From: an uncultured Ellagibacter sp. | Lineage (GTDB): Bacteria; Actinomycetota; Coriobacteriia; Coriobacteriales; Eggerthellaceae | Assembly (NCBI GenBank): GCA_934663775.1 | Contig: CAKUKU010000008.1 | Coordinates: 1-64,000 of the forward strand | DNA: 64,000 bases | Direction: 5' to 3' | Part shown: in pieces, positions 54,492 through 64,000 of the stretch | How the letters are laid out: each line of letters starts with the position of its first letter | How positions within the stretch are numbered: the first letter of the stretch is position 1 | Notes under the pieces: generated by a model | The model's database searches: none | Seen by the model: the letters and a program-made list of their open reading frames with translations, nothing else | Told to the model about the DNA's origin: nothing | Position numbers and translations under genes: made by a program

Positions 54492-55415
54492 CTAGTTGCC
54501 CTTCACCTTGCGCGCGATGCGATCGGCCACGGAAAGCTCCTCGCGGCGGTCCTTGCCCCAGAACACCACGGCGAGCATGCCCGGCCCCACGTGCGACCCG
54601 ATAACGGGCCCAATGCTACTCTCCAGAAACAGAATGTTCTCGTCGACCTTCGTAAGCGCCTCCTTCAAGCGCTCGGCGTCCTTGGGGCAGTCGGCGTTGC
54701 CAATGACGGCAAAGCGCGCGGCCCCCTCGTCGGCGGCGTGCTTGGTGTAGTAATCCGCAAGCTGCTTGATGCCCTTCTTGCGGCCGCGCGCCACGCCGGT
54801 GAGCGAGAGCGTGCCGTCGAGCGCGATGTTGAGCAGGGGTTTCACGTCAAGCTTCGAGCCCGCAAAGGCGACGGAGGCGGGAATGCGTCCACCGCGGCGC
54901 AGCGCTTCGAGGTCGTCGACCATGAACTCGGCGTCGATGAAGAAACGCGCCTCCTCGGCCCACTTCACCATTTCCTTGGCAGTAAGCCCCCGGTCGCGCT
55001 GGCGAATGGCCTCGTAGACCAAAAATCCCTCGGCTATCGAGGCCAGATAGGTGTTGACCACGTACAACTCGGCATCGGGATGCTCGGCGACGAGCTGGTC
55101 GCGAATGATCACCGCCGTGTTATAGCTTCCTGAAAGCCCACTCGAGAAGCACAAATACACCGTCGGCACGCCCGACTCGATCGCACGCGTGAACGTTTCC
55201 CGGTACACCGTTATCGGAATCTGCGCCGTCGACGGCTCGTCGCCGTTGCGCATCGACTCGAAGAAGTCGTGCGCCGAGCGCGAGCGGTACATATCGTCGG
55301 CGTGCTCGCCGTCGCCGGCGATATAGGGGAACTCGATGAGATCGACTCCCTCGCGATCGACCACGTCATAGGGCAAATCGCAACAGGAATCGATAATCAG
55401 GTTGCAGGCTGGCAT
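54492..55415 (-). CDS. DegV family fatty-acid-binding protein
   Basis: A 307-residue DegV/FakB-like protein. Fatty-acid-binding features are IIDSCCDLPYDVV (about 6-18, from the DSxxDLP motif), SSGLSGSYNTAVII (about 90-103) and the C-terminal GPVIGSHVGPGMLAVVFWG. Such proteins present fatty acids to a FakA-type kinase. No kinase gene is adjacent. It lies 62 bases after pncB and 9 bases before the dehydrogenase-like gene. Confidence 0.92.
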   Translation of the reverse strand: MPACNLIIDSCCDLPYDVVDREGVDLIEFPYIAGDGEHADDMYRSRSAHDFFESMRNGDEPSTAQIPITVYRETFTRAIESGVPTVYLCFSSGLSGSYNTAVIIRDQLVAEHPDAELYVVNTYLASIAEGFLVYEAIRQRDRGLTAKEMVKWAEEARFFIDAEFMVDDLEALRRGGRIPASVAFAGSKLDVKPLLNIALDGTLSLTGVARGRKKGIKQLADYYTKHAADEGAARFAVIGNADCPKDAERLKEALTKVDENILFLESSIGPVIGSHVGPGMLAVVFWGKDRREELSVADRIARKVKGN

Positions 55416-55477
55416 TCACTCTCCCATCTCACACGGCGCCGATGGCTTCGACGCCGGGGTTTGCATCTTTTGCGCCG

Positions 55478-56932
55478 CTATTCGAAGCCACGCAGCTTCG
55501 CGACTAAGTCGCTTCGGCGATCGAAGAGCCCGCGCTCGAGCCCCACCGGATACGAATGCGGGTTGAGCATGCGCTTTTGGCTCTCATCGAGTGTGGCGAG
55601 CCCCGCATGCGCGCGCTCCTTCGCGGCGAGCGCATCGCGATATTCCGGCGCGAGCACCGTCTTGCCGTTGCGCGCGAGCGGCGCAAGCAGTGTCTCGAAG
55701 CGCTTGCCGCCCAGACGCTTGCGGCGCAGCGAGTCGAGCGGGTCGACAATCGTCTCGCACTCCTGTACGCCGGCGTTGGTGTCGAACACCATGTCGCCTG
55801 CGATGTGGCCGTCCTCGTGGTAATAGCGGCGCACATCGAGGACGCCGGGGAACGTGAGCTTTTTGGCCGACTCGGAGATCTTCAGGTGATCGACCCACTC
55901 GCCGCCCGACTTGCGCGTCGCGGAGAGCTTGTAGACGCCGCCGAGCGTGGGCTGATCGTAGGCGCAGGCGAGCTTCGTACCCACGCCCCAGGCGCTCACC
56001 TGAGCACCCTCTTCGAGAATCGACTGGATCGTGTACTCGTCGAGATCGTTGGAAAGCACGATGCCGCAGTCGGTCAAGCCAGCAGCGTCGAGCTTGCGGC
56101 GCGCCATCTTCGCAAGCCATGCCAAGTCGCCCGAGTCGATGCGGATGCCCGAGAGCTTCTCACCGCGCTCGCGCATCTCAAGGCCGACGGTGATCGCGTT
56201 GTCGATACCCTGCTCGACGTTGTAAGTATCCACGAGCAGCGTGCAGTTTTTGGGAAACGCCTCCGCGTAGGCGCGGAACGCCTCGAGCTCGGAGGGGAAC
56301 GCCATGACCCACGAGTGGGCGTGCGTGCCCGACACAGGGAGGTCGAACATCTTGCCCGCGAGCACGTTCGAAGTCGATGCGCAGCCGCCCACGATGCTCG
56401 CGCGCGACGCCCACAGGCCGCCGCCCGCGCCCTGGGCACGGCGCAAGCCGAACTCGGCCACGGACGCACCCTGCGCCGCAAGGCACACGCGCGCGGCTTT
56501 GGTCGCAATGAGCGTCTGGAAGTTCACGCAGTTGAGAAGCGCCGCCTCAAGCAGCTGGCACTGCATGATCGGGCCCTTGACGCGCACGAGGGGCTCGTTC
56601 GGGAACACGACCTGACCCTCGGGCACGGCATCGATATCGACCGTCAGCTTGAAGTCGCGCAGCCATTCCAGGAAATCGGCGGCGAACAGCGCACCGCCGC
56701 CCGGGGCGGGAATCTTCGAGAGGTAGTCGATGTCCTCGCCCGAGAAGGCGTAGGTATCCACCATGTCCGCAAGCTGCGCCATGCCGCACGCGATGGCGTA
56801 GCCCCCCTTGAACGGGGTGTCGCGGAAATACATATGGAAGCATGCCTCGGTGTTCTCATGCCCGGAATCGCGATAGCCCTGAGCCATCGTGATCTCGTAC
56901 AAGTCCGTTAAAAGCGCGTAGTCGATGGACAT
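55478..56932 (-). CDS. pncB: nicotinate phosphoribosyltransferase
   Basis: It makes nicotinate mononucleotide in the NAD salvage pathway. The 484 residues include LTDLYEITMAQGYRDSG (about 7-23), the histidine region SGTHAHSWVMAFPSE (about 200-214), GIRIDSGDLAWLAKMAR and VGTKLACAYDQPTLGGVYKL (about 320-340), all typical of the family. It precedes degV on the same strand and follows the PSP1 gene by 9 bases. Confidence 0.95.
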   Translation of the reverse strand: MSIDYALLTDLYEITMAQGYRDSGHENTEACFHMYFRDTPFKGGYAIACGMAQLADMVDTYAFSGEDIDYLSKIPAPGGGALFAADFLEWLRDFKLTVDIDAVPEGQVVFPNEPLVRVKGPIMQCQLLEAALLNCVNFQTLIATKAARVCLAAQGASVAEFGLRRAQGAGGGLWASRASIVGGCASTSNVLAGKMFDLPVSGTHAHSWVMAFPSELEAFRAYAEAFPKNCTLLVDTYNVEQGIDNAITVGLEMRERGEKLSGIRIDSGDLAWLAKMARRKLDAAGLTDCGIVLSNDLDEYTIQSILEEGAQVSAWGVGTKLACAYDQPTLGGVYKLSATRKSGGEWVDHLKISESAKKLTFPGVLDVRRYYHEDGHIAGDMVFDTNAGVQECETIVDPLDSLRRKRLGGKRFETLLAPLARNGKTVLAPEYRDALAAKERAHAGLATLDESQKRMLNPHSYPVGLERGLFDRRSDLVAKLRGFE

Positions 56933-56941
56933 TTGCTCTCC

Positions 56942-58393
56942 TTAGCCTTCGTTTTGCGAGCTGCCGCCGGCCTTGTGCGAGCGCCTGCGCGCGCGACGAT
57001 GCTCGTTTTGCGAGGGAGTGCCGCCCTGTGCAGGACGCTGGCCGCCCTCTCCCTGCTGACGCGACCCCGAAGACGATGCCTGCTTCTGGGGCTTTGCACG
57101 CAGCCCCGAGGACTTCTGGCCGGGACGCGGGCCCGTCTTCTGCTGGCCCTTCTCGCCACCCTTGGCACGCTGGGCCTTCTGCTGCTTGCCCGAGCGCTCG
57201 GACGGCTGCTTGCCGCCTTTAGCCTCGCCCGCCTTCTGGTCGGGGCGACGGCGCGGCTTGCGCTTGGGCGCCCCGCCGCACGAGGAGGATTTCTCCTGCT
57301 TCTTGTCCTGCGAATCCTGCGCGGACGCGTGCTCGCTTTCCGCGGAAACCTTGGTCGAGCGGCGGCGGCGGGCGCGGCGCGGCTCTTCGCGGGGCTGCTC
57401 GCCCGAGCCGCCCTTGCGCGAGCGCTTCGAGGAACCCGTGCGGCGTACGCTTCCCGCCTCGGCGAGCTTGTCCTTGCCGGTGAACTGGTCGGTCGAGAAG
57501 AGCGCGTTGCTCGCGAACTCGGGTTCGTCGGGGGCGTTCGCCTCGTCCCACGCCTCCTTCCCAATCGTGTTCGGGCGCGCGCCCTCTTCGGGTGCGTCGA
57601 ACGCCGACAGCGGCACGCGCACGGGCTTCTCGCCCTCGAGGCGCACCGACACGACCTCACGCGGCACGTCGAGCTCCACGACTTTCGCAGGGCCGTCGGG
57701 GGTTTTCACCGTGGCATTTTGCTTGGGAGCTCGGCTCTTGAAGTCCTTGTACGCGTCGAACTCGTAGCGCAGACAGCACATGAGGCGCCCGCATACACCA
57801 GAGATCTTCTGCGGGTTCAAGGAAAGATCCTGCTCCTTCGCCATGCGGATGGACACGGGGCAGAACTCGCCGCCAAGGCGGGCACAGCACAGCTCCTGCC
57901 CGCAATGCCCGAGGCCGCCGACCATGCGGGCCTCGTCGCGCACGCCGATTTGACGCATGTCGACGCGCACGTGGAAGCGGGAAGCAAGCTTGCGCACGAG
58001 GTCGCGAAAGTCGATGCGCTCCTCAGCCTCGAAGTAGAACACCGCCTTGTCGCCCTCGAGAAGATACTCCACCGACACCGGGTGCATGTCCTCGTTCGCC
58101 TCGGCGGCCATCTCCTTGAAGACGGGCAGCGCCTCGCGACCAAGGCGTTCCATCTCGGCGGCGCGCTCCACGTCCTCGGGCGTGGCCAGGCGCTTCACGG
58201 GCTTGAGTGGCGACTTCAGCTTTTTCACCTGCGCCTCGTCGATCTCGAACACGTCGCCTGCGGCGCGCCCGAACTCGACGCCGCGCGCGGTGAGGACCAC
58301 CACGTCGTCGCCGTTATGGATATCCAGATCACGCGGGTCGAACCACAGCGTGCGCGGGTTGAAAGCGAGTCTAACGGGTGCGACTCGAACCAT
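56942..58393 (-). CDS. PSP1/YaaT-family protein with long basic tail
   Basis: A 483-residue protein whose first 290 residues are the PSP1 domain: GLGHCGQELCCARLGGEFCP (about 148-167) and SGVCGRLMCCLRYE (about 185-198) provide the conserved cysteine groups. YaaT-like proteins are linked to RNase Y and cell-cycle control in Bacillus. The remaining ~190 residues are Lys/Arg/Gly/Ser/Gln-rich low-complexity sequence, strongly basic and probably disordered. The ATG at 58393 (AGAGAGG upstream) overlaps the holB stop. The tmk-holB-PSP1 order is conserved. Confidence 0.9.
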   Translation of the reverse strand: MVRVAPVRLAFNPRTLWFDPRDLDIHNGDDVVVLTARGVEFGRAAGDVFEIDEAQVKKLKSPLKPVKRLATPEDVERAAEMERLGREALPVFKEMAAEANEDMHPVSVEYLLEGDKAVFYFEAEERIDFRDLVRKLASRFHVRVDMRQIGVRDEARMVGGLGHCGQELCCARLGGEFCPVSIRMAKEQDLSLNPQKISGVCGRLMCCLRYEFDAYKDFKSRAPKQNATVKTPDGPAKVVELDVPREVVSVRLEGEKPVRVPLSAFDAPEEGARPNTIGKEAWDEANAPDEPEFASNALFSTDQFTGKDKLAEAGSVRRTGSSKRSRKGGSGEQPREEPRRARRRRSTKVSAESEHASAQDSQDKKQEKSSSCGGAPKRKPRRRPDQKAGEAKGGKQPSERSGKQQKAQRAKGGEKGQQKTGPRPGQKSSGLRAKPQKQASSSGSRQQGEGGQRPAQGGTPSQNEHRRARRRSHKAGGSSQNEG

Positions 58394-59522
58394 ACAGAAC
58401 CTCTCTAACTTCGAACAGCATCGCATCGATGCACGTCTCTGGGGAAACATTATACGAGATAGCCTCGTCGCTTTCGCGCAGCGCGGCGAGCGCGGCTGCG
58501 GCGCGAGCGCAATCGGTGCGCGCGGCTGCGACGTCGATCTGCGATTTCACGTCGACGTTCACGACGAGCTCGGGCGCGCCCGCACAGGTGGCGGCGACGT
58601 CGCGCAGCCACGACCCGGCGATGGAGAACACCTGATGGAGCGATTGCATCGTCTTCGCCGTGATCTGGCGCTTGTTGCGCGCCTCAATCTGGCGGATCGC
58701 CGACTTCGCGAGGAAATCGGCGTTCTCGGCAAGTTCCGCCTCGAGCTGGGCGCGCACCTCGTCGAGCGGGGCCTTCGCCGCGGCGACCAATCCCGCCGCG
58801 AGCTCGATGATATCCCAATCGTCCGCGGTTGCCAGGCGCGACATCGCATCGACGACGCTTCGCCGAAACGCGAGGCGTTCGTTGGACTTCAAAAACTCGC
58901 ACGCCCGCGTGATCGACCCCGAGCACGCCTCGATGGCGATGCGCGCGGTCTCGAGCGAGGCGCCCGTGTTCTGCCGGATGATTCCCGCGGCCTCGGCAGC
59001 GGGAATATGGCGAAACGGCACGACCTGACAGCGCGAGACGATGGTGGGAAGCACGCTTTCGCGCGTACGCCCCAAAAGGATGATCACCACGTTCGACGGC
59101 GGCTCCTCGAGGGTCTTCAAAAACGCGTTCGCCGCGGCGGTGCCGAGCATGTCCGCACGATCGAGGATGTAGACCTTCGATTTTGCCTGGATGGGAGCGT
59201 AAGAGGCATCGGACACGATCTCGCGGATCTGCTCGACCAGATAGCCCCCCGCGCCCTCGGGAGCGTAGTAGCGCACGTCGGGATGCTTGCGGCGCACGAT
59301 GCGCGAGCAGGCGTCGCACGCGCCGCACAGCCCGCCGCGCGGCCCCTTCGCGCCCTTCGGACACAGATATGCCTGGGCGAGCGCGTAGGCGGCCGCCGTT
59401 TTGTTCGACCCCGCGGGGCCGCAGAACAAATACGCGTGGCTCACATGCCCGCCGCGGACGCTTGCGCGCAAAAAATCGCGGACCTGGGGCTGCCCGAAGA
59501 TGTTCTCGAATGCGTCAGCCAC
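58371..59522 (-). CDS. holB: DNA polymerase III delta' subunit
   Basis: A clamp-loader AAA+ subunit of 383 residues. Motifs are FCGPAGSNKTAAAYALAQ (Walker A-like, about 33-50), a zinc module CGACDACSRIVRRKHPDV (with CPKGAKGPRGGLC), VYILDRADMLGTAAANAFLK (Walker B-like) and the sensor region LLGRTRESVLPTIVSRC. I start it at the GTG at 59522, which overlaps the tmk stop by 8 bases. It overlaps PSP1 downstream by 23 bases. Confidence 0.91.
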   Translation of the reverse strand: MADAFENIFGQPQVRDFLRASVRGGHVSHAYLFCGPAGSNKTAAAYALAQAYLCPKGAKGPRGGLCGACDACSRIVRRKHPDVRYYAPEGAGGYLVEQIREIVSDASYAPIQAKSKVYILDRADMLGTAAANAFLKTLEEPPSNVVIILLGRTRESVLPTIVSRCQVVPFRHIPAAEAAGIIRQNTGASLETARIAIEACSGSITRACEFLKSNERLAFRRSVVDAMSRLATADDWDIIELAAGLVAAAKAPLDEVRAQLEAELAENADFLAKSAIRQIEARNKRQITAKTMQSLHQVFSIAGSWLRDVAATCAGAPELVVNVDVKSQIDVAAARTDCARAAAALAALRESDEAISYNVSPETCIDAMLFEVREVLYGSSRTR

Positions 59523-60432
59523 GGTGCGCGCCCTTCCCCTTGCCGCCCCGCGCCCGGCGAGAACGCGGCTTGTGCGGGCCTGCGCCTGCGCCCGAAGCAC
59601 CGCGGTGCCCCTTCGAGCGCACGGGTGCGGACACGGCGGCTGCGCGCGAGGCTAGCTCGGGGAGCAAATCGACGAGCTCCGCCGCAACCGCGGCCGCCGT
59701 CGCCTTGCGCGATGTGTGCGAGCGAACCGTGCGAATGCGCTTCGAATCGCGCTTGGCAAGCTTCAAGAAAGCCCTGTTCACGCGCGAGTGGAAGGCCTCG
59801 CCCGCCTGCTCCATGCGATCCCCCGCGCCCGAGCCGCACGCGCGAGCAAGACTTGCGCGCGTGTTTCCGCACACGAGAAGGATGGTGCGGTCGGGAACGA
59901 TGCCGCCCGTGGCGAACGCGTTCGCGCGGCGCACGAAGTCGATGGGAAGGCCGCGCCCGTAGGCCTGATAGGCGATGGTCGAGTCGGCGAAGCGGTCGCA
60001 GAGCACCACCGCCCCCCTCTCAAGGGCGGGACGAATCACTTCGGACACGAGCTGTGCCCGCGCCGCCTCGTAGATCAAAAGCTCCGCCTCGGCAGAAAGC
60101 TCGCCGTGCGCGGGGTCGAGCACGACGCGGCGCAGCGATTCGCCCACGCTCGTGCCGCCCGGCTCGCGAAGGCACACGACCTCGCGCCCCGCGCGGCGAA
60201 GCTCGTCGGCCACGTAGCGGATATGGGTGGACTTCCCCACGCCGTCGCCGCCCTCGAACGTGACGAAGACGCCGCGAGGGGAATCCGCGTCTTCGGGCGC
60301 ACTTGCGCTTGCGCTGGCGCTCTCCCCAGGCACGCTCGCCTCGTGCGCTCTCGCCTCGCACGCGCGCACTTCGGCAGCCGCCTTCTCAGGCGACGCGGCG
60401 GCGTCGGTATGTCTTTCGGACGCGTTCGGCAT
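59515..60432 (-). CDS. tmk: thymidylate kinase with low-complexity ends
   Basis: It phosphorylates dTMP for DNA synthesis. The core has P-loop FEGGDGVGKSTHIRYVAD (about 58-75), REPGGTSVGESLRRVVL (about 89-105) and CDRFADSTIAYQAYGRG (about 145-161). At 305 residues it is about 95 longer than usual: the first 52 residues are Ala/Ser/Glu-rich and the last 60 are Arg/Gly/Lys-rich. The start lies 6 bases after the malic enzyme-side stop boundary. It begins the tmk-holB-PSP1 chain. Confidence 0.93.
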   Translation of the reverse strand: MPNASERHTDAAASPEKAAAEVRACEARAHEASVPGESASASASAPEDADSPRGVFVTFEGGDGVGKSTHIRYVADELRRAGREVVCLREPGGTSVGESLRRVVLDPAHGELSAEAELLIYEAARAQLVSEVIRPALERGAVVLCDRFADSTIAYQAYGRGLPIDFVRRANAFATGGIVPDRTILLVCGNTRASLARACGSGAGDRMEQAGEAFHSRVNRAFLKLAKRDSKRIRTVRSHTSRKATAAAVAAELVDLLPELASRAAAVSAPVRSKGHRGASGAGAGPHKPRSRRARGGKGKGAHRG

Positions 60433-60438
60433 GAACGC

Positions 60439-61593
<1,155 letters not shown>

Positions 61594-61748
61594 GCTGATA
61601 CCTCCGAGTTTCCTCGCCTTGCGGCGCCCTTGCGCACATAGATGCAACCGTAGAATTATACCGCAGCGCGAAAGCTGCGCTTCCCCCGCCCTCTCAAGCG
61701 CACACGCACTCCATCGCGCGAGCCCACAAGCCCGCCGCGCGCAAGGGC

Positions 61749-61778
61749 TTCGACCTCATAGCGCGCTCGTGATACACT
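61749..61778 (+). promoter_or_regulatory. fumarase operon promoter
   Basis: TTCGAC (61749-61754), 18 bases, TACACT (61773-61778) with an extended TGA before it; 40 bases before the GTG start. The 61594-61748 part of this divergent gap shows nothing else. Confidence 0.42.
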
Positions 61779-61817
61779 CACAGCGTTTGCCTGCGAGAAG
61801 ACGAGAGGGGAACTTGA

Positions 61818-62687
61818 GTGGAATGCGAAGACAACGCGCTCAGCGCGAAGCGCGTGGCGGGCGCGACCTACGACGCCATCCGCGCGGCTGCCGTCACGCT
61901 GCGAGAAGACGTGCTCTTAGGCCTTGCCCGCGCGCGCGAGGCCGAAGATCAGCCACGGGCGCAATCGGTGCTCGACTGCCTGCTCGAAAACGCGCGGATC
62001 GCGCGCGAGGACGGCGTGCCCTTGTGCCAGGACACGGGAACCTGCTGGATAAGGCTCGAGATCGGCGAGGAGCTTTCCATCCCGGGCGACGTGCTCTCCC
62101 AGGTCGACGACGCCGTCGCTCGCGCCTACGCCGACGGGCGTCTGCGCATGAGCGTGGTGCGCGACGCGCTTTTCGACCGCGCAAACACGGGCGACAACAC
62201 GCCCGCCTTCGCAGAAATAACGACGAAACCGGGACACGGCGCGACGCTGCACGTCCTTTTGAAGGGCGGCGGCTCGGACAACGCCTCGCGCGTGGTCATG
62301 CTCGCCCCGGGCGCGGGGATCGAGGGCGTGAGGAAGGTCGTGCTCGACTGCGTGCGCGAAAAAGCCGCGAACGCCTGCCCGCCGCTTGTCGTGGGAGTGG
62401 GCGTGGGCGCGACCTTCGACAAGGTGGCGGGGCTTGCCAAGCATGCGCTTCTGCGAGAGATCGGAACCCCCGCCGCAACGCCCGAGCACGCCGCCTTCGA
62501 GCGCGAGCTGCTCGACGCCATAAACGCAACCGGCATCGGCCCCGGTGCGCTCGGGGGCAAGACCACAGCGCTCGCCGTGCACCTAGAGACGGCGCCTTGC
62601 CACATCGCGGCGCTCCCCGTTGCCGTGAACATGGGGTGCTCGGCTATGCGCAGCGCCTCAATCGACCTTTTGAGCTGGGAGGACTAA
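61818..62687 (+). CDS. fumarate hydratase, class I, alpha subunit
   Basis: It hydrates fumarate to malate with a [4Fe-4S] cluster (or the related tartrate dehydratase reaction). GTG start behind GAGGGGAAC; 289 residues. GVPLCQDTGTCWI (about 65-77) has the first cluster cysteine. ATIGP-type GIGPGALGGKTTALAVHLE (about 234-252) and VNMGCSAMRS near the C-terminus complete it. The beta subunit follows two bases later. Confidence 0.92.
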   Translation: MECEDNALSAKRVAGATYDAIRAAAVTLREDVLLGLARAREAEDQPRAQSVLDCLLENARIAREDGVPLCQDTGTCWIRLEIGEELSIPGDVLSQVDDAVARAYADGRLRMSVVRDALFDRANTGDNTPAFAEITTKPGHGATLHVLLKGGGSDNASRVVMLAPGAGIEGVRKVVLDCVREKAANACPPLVVGVGVGATFDKVAGLAKHALLREIGTPAATPEHAAFERELLDAINATGIGPGALGGKTTALAVHLETAPCHIAALPVAVNMGCSAMRSASIDLLSWED

Positions 62688-62689
62688 CC

Positions 62690-63244
62690 ATGAGCGAACC
62701 TATCCGCATGACCTTGCCGGCCGATCGGGAAAAGCTCGCCGAGCTGCGCATCGGGCAGGAAGTGCGCCTTACGGGGGCCGTGTTCACGAGCCGCGACGCA
62801 GGGCACGAGCGCATGCTCGCCGCTCTGCGGGAGACAGGCGAGCTTCCCTTCGGGCTTCGCGGCGAGACCATCTTCTACGCCGGCCCCACCCCGGCAGCCG
62901 CAGGCCGCCCGCTCGGAAGCGTCGGCCCCACGACGGCGAGTCGCATGGACTTCGCGACGCCCGAGCTCATGGACGCGGGGCTTGCCGCCTGTATCGGGAA
63001 GGGAAAGCGCTCCCAGGCCGTCATCGACGCCTGCGTGCGCAACCGCTGCGTCTACTTCGCGGCCGTCGGCGGCATCGCGGCGCTGCTCGCGAAGCACGTC
63101 ACCGAAAGCGAGACCGTTGCCTGGGACGATTTGGGGACCGAGGCACTGCGCCGCATCGAGCTTTCCGACTTCCCCGTCTTCGTGGCCGTCGACACCCAGG
63201 GCCGCGACCTCTACCGGGCAATCGAGGCGGGAGAGCGGCTGTAA
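62690..63244 (+). CDS. fumarate hydratase, class I, beta subunit
   Basis: The C-terminal domain partner, 184 residues, ATG behind GGAGG. Family segments are LRIGQEVRLTGAVFTSRDAG (about 20-39), IFYAGPTPA, GPTTASRMDFATPELM (about 83-98) and GKGKRSQAVIDAC with YFAAVGGIAALLA. Together with the alpha subunit it makes a complete class I enzyme. Confidence 0.93.
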   Translation: MSEPIRMTLPADREKLAELRIGQEVRLTGAVFTSRDAGHERMLAALRETGELPFGLRGETIFYAGPTPAAAGRPLGSVGPTTASRMDFATPELMDAGLAACIGKGKRSQAVIDACVRNRCVYFAAVGGIAALLAKHVTESETVAWDDLGTEALRRIELSDFPVFVAVDTQGRDLYRAIEAGERL

Positions 63245-63280
63245 GGCTCCCGCATCGGCGAAACCACGCAACGCGAGACG

Positions 63281-63327
63281 AAGAAGCCCGGCCCCGCAGC
63301 ATGAAACTGCGGGGCCCAAGCTTCTTC
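63281..63327. terminator. bidirectional terminator between fumarase and TetR genes
   Basis: GGCCCCGCAG (63290-63299) pairs with CTGCGGGGCC (63307-63316) around CATGAAA, extended by AAGAAGC with GCTTCTT and followed by CTCTCTC. It serves both convergent genes. Confidence 0.75.
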
Positions 63328-63346
63328 TCTCTCACGCAAGCAGCTC

Positions 63347-64000
63347 TTACAACCTGCGCGTGCTTACTGCCAGGCCGCCTAGAATGAAGTTGTCGATCAC
63401 GGCCTGCGTGCGCGCCCATTCCTCAGGGCTCGCGTTGATGCAGCGGCGCACGGCCGAAAGACAGCCGCTCGACTGGAAGTACAAAAGGTCGGCAAGCTCC
63501 CCTTCGCTTAAATCGCAAATGCCCCGCATCGCGCGCAGGTAGACGCCTTTTTGGCTCTCGACCATCTTGTCGAGGACAACGCGCGTGAGGCTCTCGTCCA
63601 AAAAGATGCCCGAGTAGCGCTTGTCCTCGCGCACGAACTGGCAAAACGGCATATCGCATCCCAGACAGGCGCCCGCCGTGCGCATCTCGCGAGACACGAG
63701 ATGTCGCGCAAGCGAGCTCGACTGAGAAAGCGCGTCGTCGAGCACCTCGTCGAGCACCTCGGTCGTGTTGCGGTAGTGGCGATAGAACGTGCCGCGCCCG
63801 ATGCCCGCGCGCTCGCACAGATCGGTCACCTTGATATCGGCGAGCGCACTTGACTTTTTCAGCTCCAAAAACGCCTCTTTGATGAGGCCTTTCGTGAAAA
63901 GGATGCGCCTGTCGACCTTTGGCGCGGCTCCTGCGCGCTCGCCGGAGGCCGCGCGCCCGACGGCCTGCCCGCAGGCTTCAACCTGCTTCGCCTGGCGAGC
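63347..64000 (-). CDS. TetR family transcriptional regulator (5' end beyond window)
   Basis: The frame is open from 63347 to the right edge with no ATG or GTG, so the start lies outside. The helix-turn-helix is visible: LFTKGLIKEAFLELKK, then ALADIKVTDLCERAGIGRGT and FYRHYRNTTEVLDEVLDD. The C-terminal ligand domain contains two CxxC-like cysteines (ACLGCDMPFC). At least 217 residues. An Ala/Gly-rich stretch of about 27 residues precedes the DNA-binding domain. Its target is not visible. Confidence 0.85.
   Translation of the reverse strand, partial: ARQAKQVEACGQAVGRAASGERAGAAPKVDRRILFTKGLIKEAFLELKKSSALADIKVTDLCERAGIGRGTFYRHYRNTTEVLDEVLDDALSQSSSLARHLVSREMRTAGACLGCDMPFCQFVREDKRYSGIFLDESLTRVVLDKMVESQKGVYLRAMRGICDLSEGELADLLYFQSSGCLSAVRRCINASPEEWARTQAVIDNFILGGLAVSTRRL

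Noticed and set aside
58047..60263. A 738-residue plus-strand frame over holB and tmk
   Set aside because: Antisense shadow of well-supported genes; composition atypical of real proteins.

Overview
The window reads as chromosomal DNA of a G+C-rich actinobacterium. Gene content fits the class Coriobacteriia, probably an Eggerthellaceae-like gut anaerobe: a soluble molybdopterin/Fe-S enzyme pair, malic enzyme beside a class I two-subunit fumarase, the scpA-scpB-rluB and tmk-holB-PSP1 blocks, and many GTG starts behind strong GGAGG-type ribosome sites. This placement is inferred from gene content; the 16S gene is not in the window. Most genes are on the minus strand, are tightly packed and often overlap by a few bases.

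Layout. 1-390: minus-strand promoter and leader pointing out of the window, possibly an rRNA operon start. 394-9309: housekeeping run read leftwards, trmL, a site-2 protease, scpA, scpB, rluB, then tyrA-aroA-cmk-plsC-ispH. 9497-17190: ABC-F protein and transporters, two of which (MFS and GntP types) carry single-base frameshifts in homopolymers. 17397-25565: a respiratory/catabolic region with a molybdopterin oxidoreductase and its ferredoxin-like subunit, a LysR regulator, a gamma-carbonic-anhydrase-like protein, a 2-hydroxyacid dehydrogenase and an SLC13 transporter. 25636-41549: nucleoside phosphorylase, prmC-prfA, thioredoxin system, patatin, cation/proton antiporter, trmB, thrS, a sugar-nucleotide reductase, a NYN/LOTUS RNA-binding protein, and a MATE pump under a MarR regulator with a clear palindromic operator. 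41611-45207: AT-rich repeat island, cysteine desulfurase-like enzyme, pyrE, tRNA-Thr(TGT), universal stress protein and a small lipoprotein. 45208-49544: a divergent topoisomerase IV pair. 49856-52249: a two-gene DNA-repair operon behind two LexA-type boxes. 52171-60432: a radical SAM enzyme, a degenerate dehydrogenase, DegV, pncB, then PSP1, holB and tmk. 60439-64000: malic enzyme, fumarase and a TetR regulator cut by the right edge.

Points for follow-up: (1) three copies of a hairpin-forming intergenic element (9354-9463, 53151-53267, 53305-53393) with a shared core but copy-specific, self-complementary outer arms; (2) tandem SOS boxes before the UDG-linked radical SAM repair operon; (3) two transporter genes broken in short homopolymers, plus 9-base C/G runs in a 5' leader and in a lipoprotein gene; (4) a molybdoenzyme pair with no export signal and no membrane anchor; (5) housekeeping proteins with long charged or low-complexity extensions (ScpB, PrmC, Tmk, PSP1, NYN, MarR).
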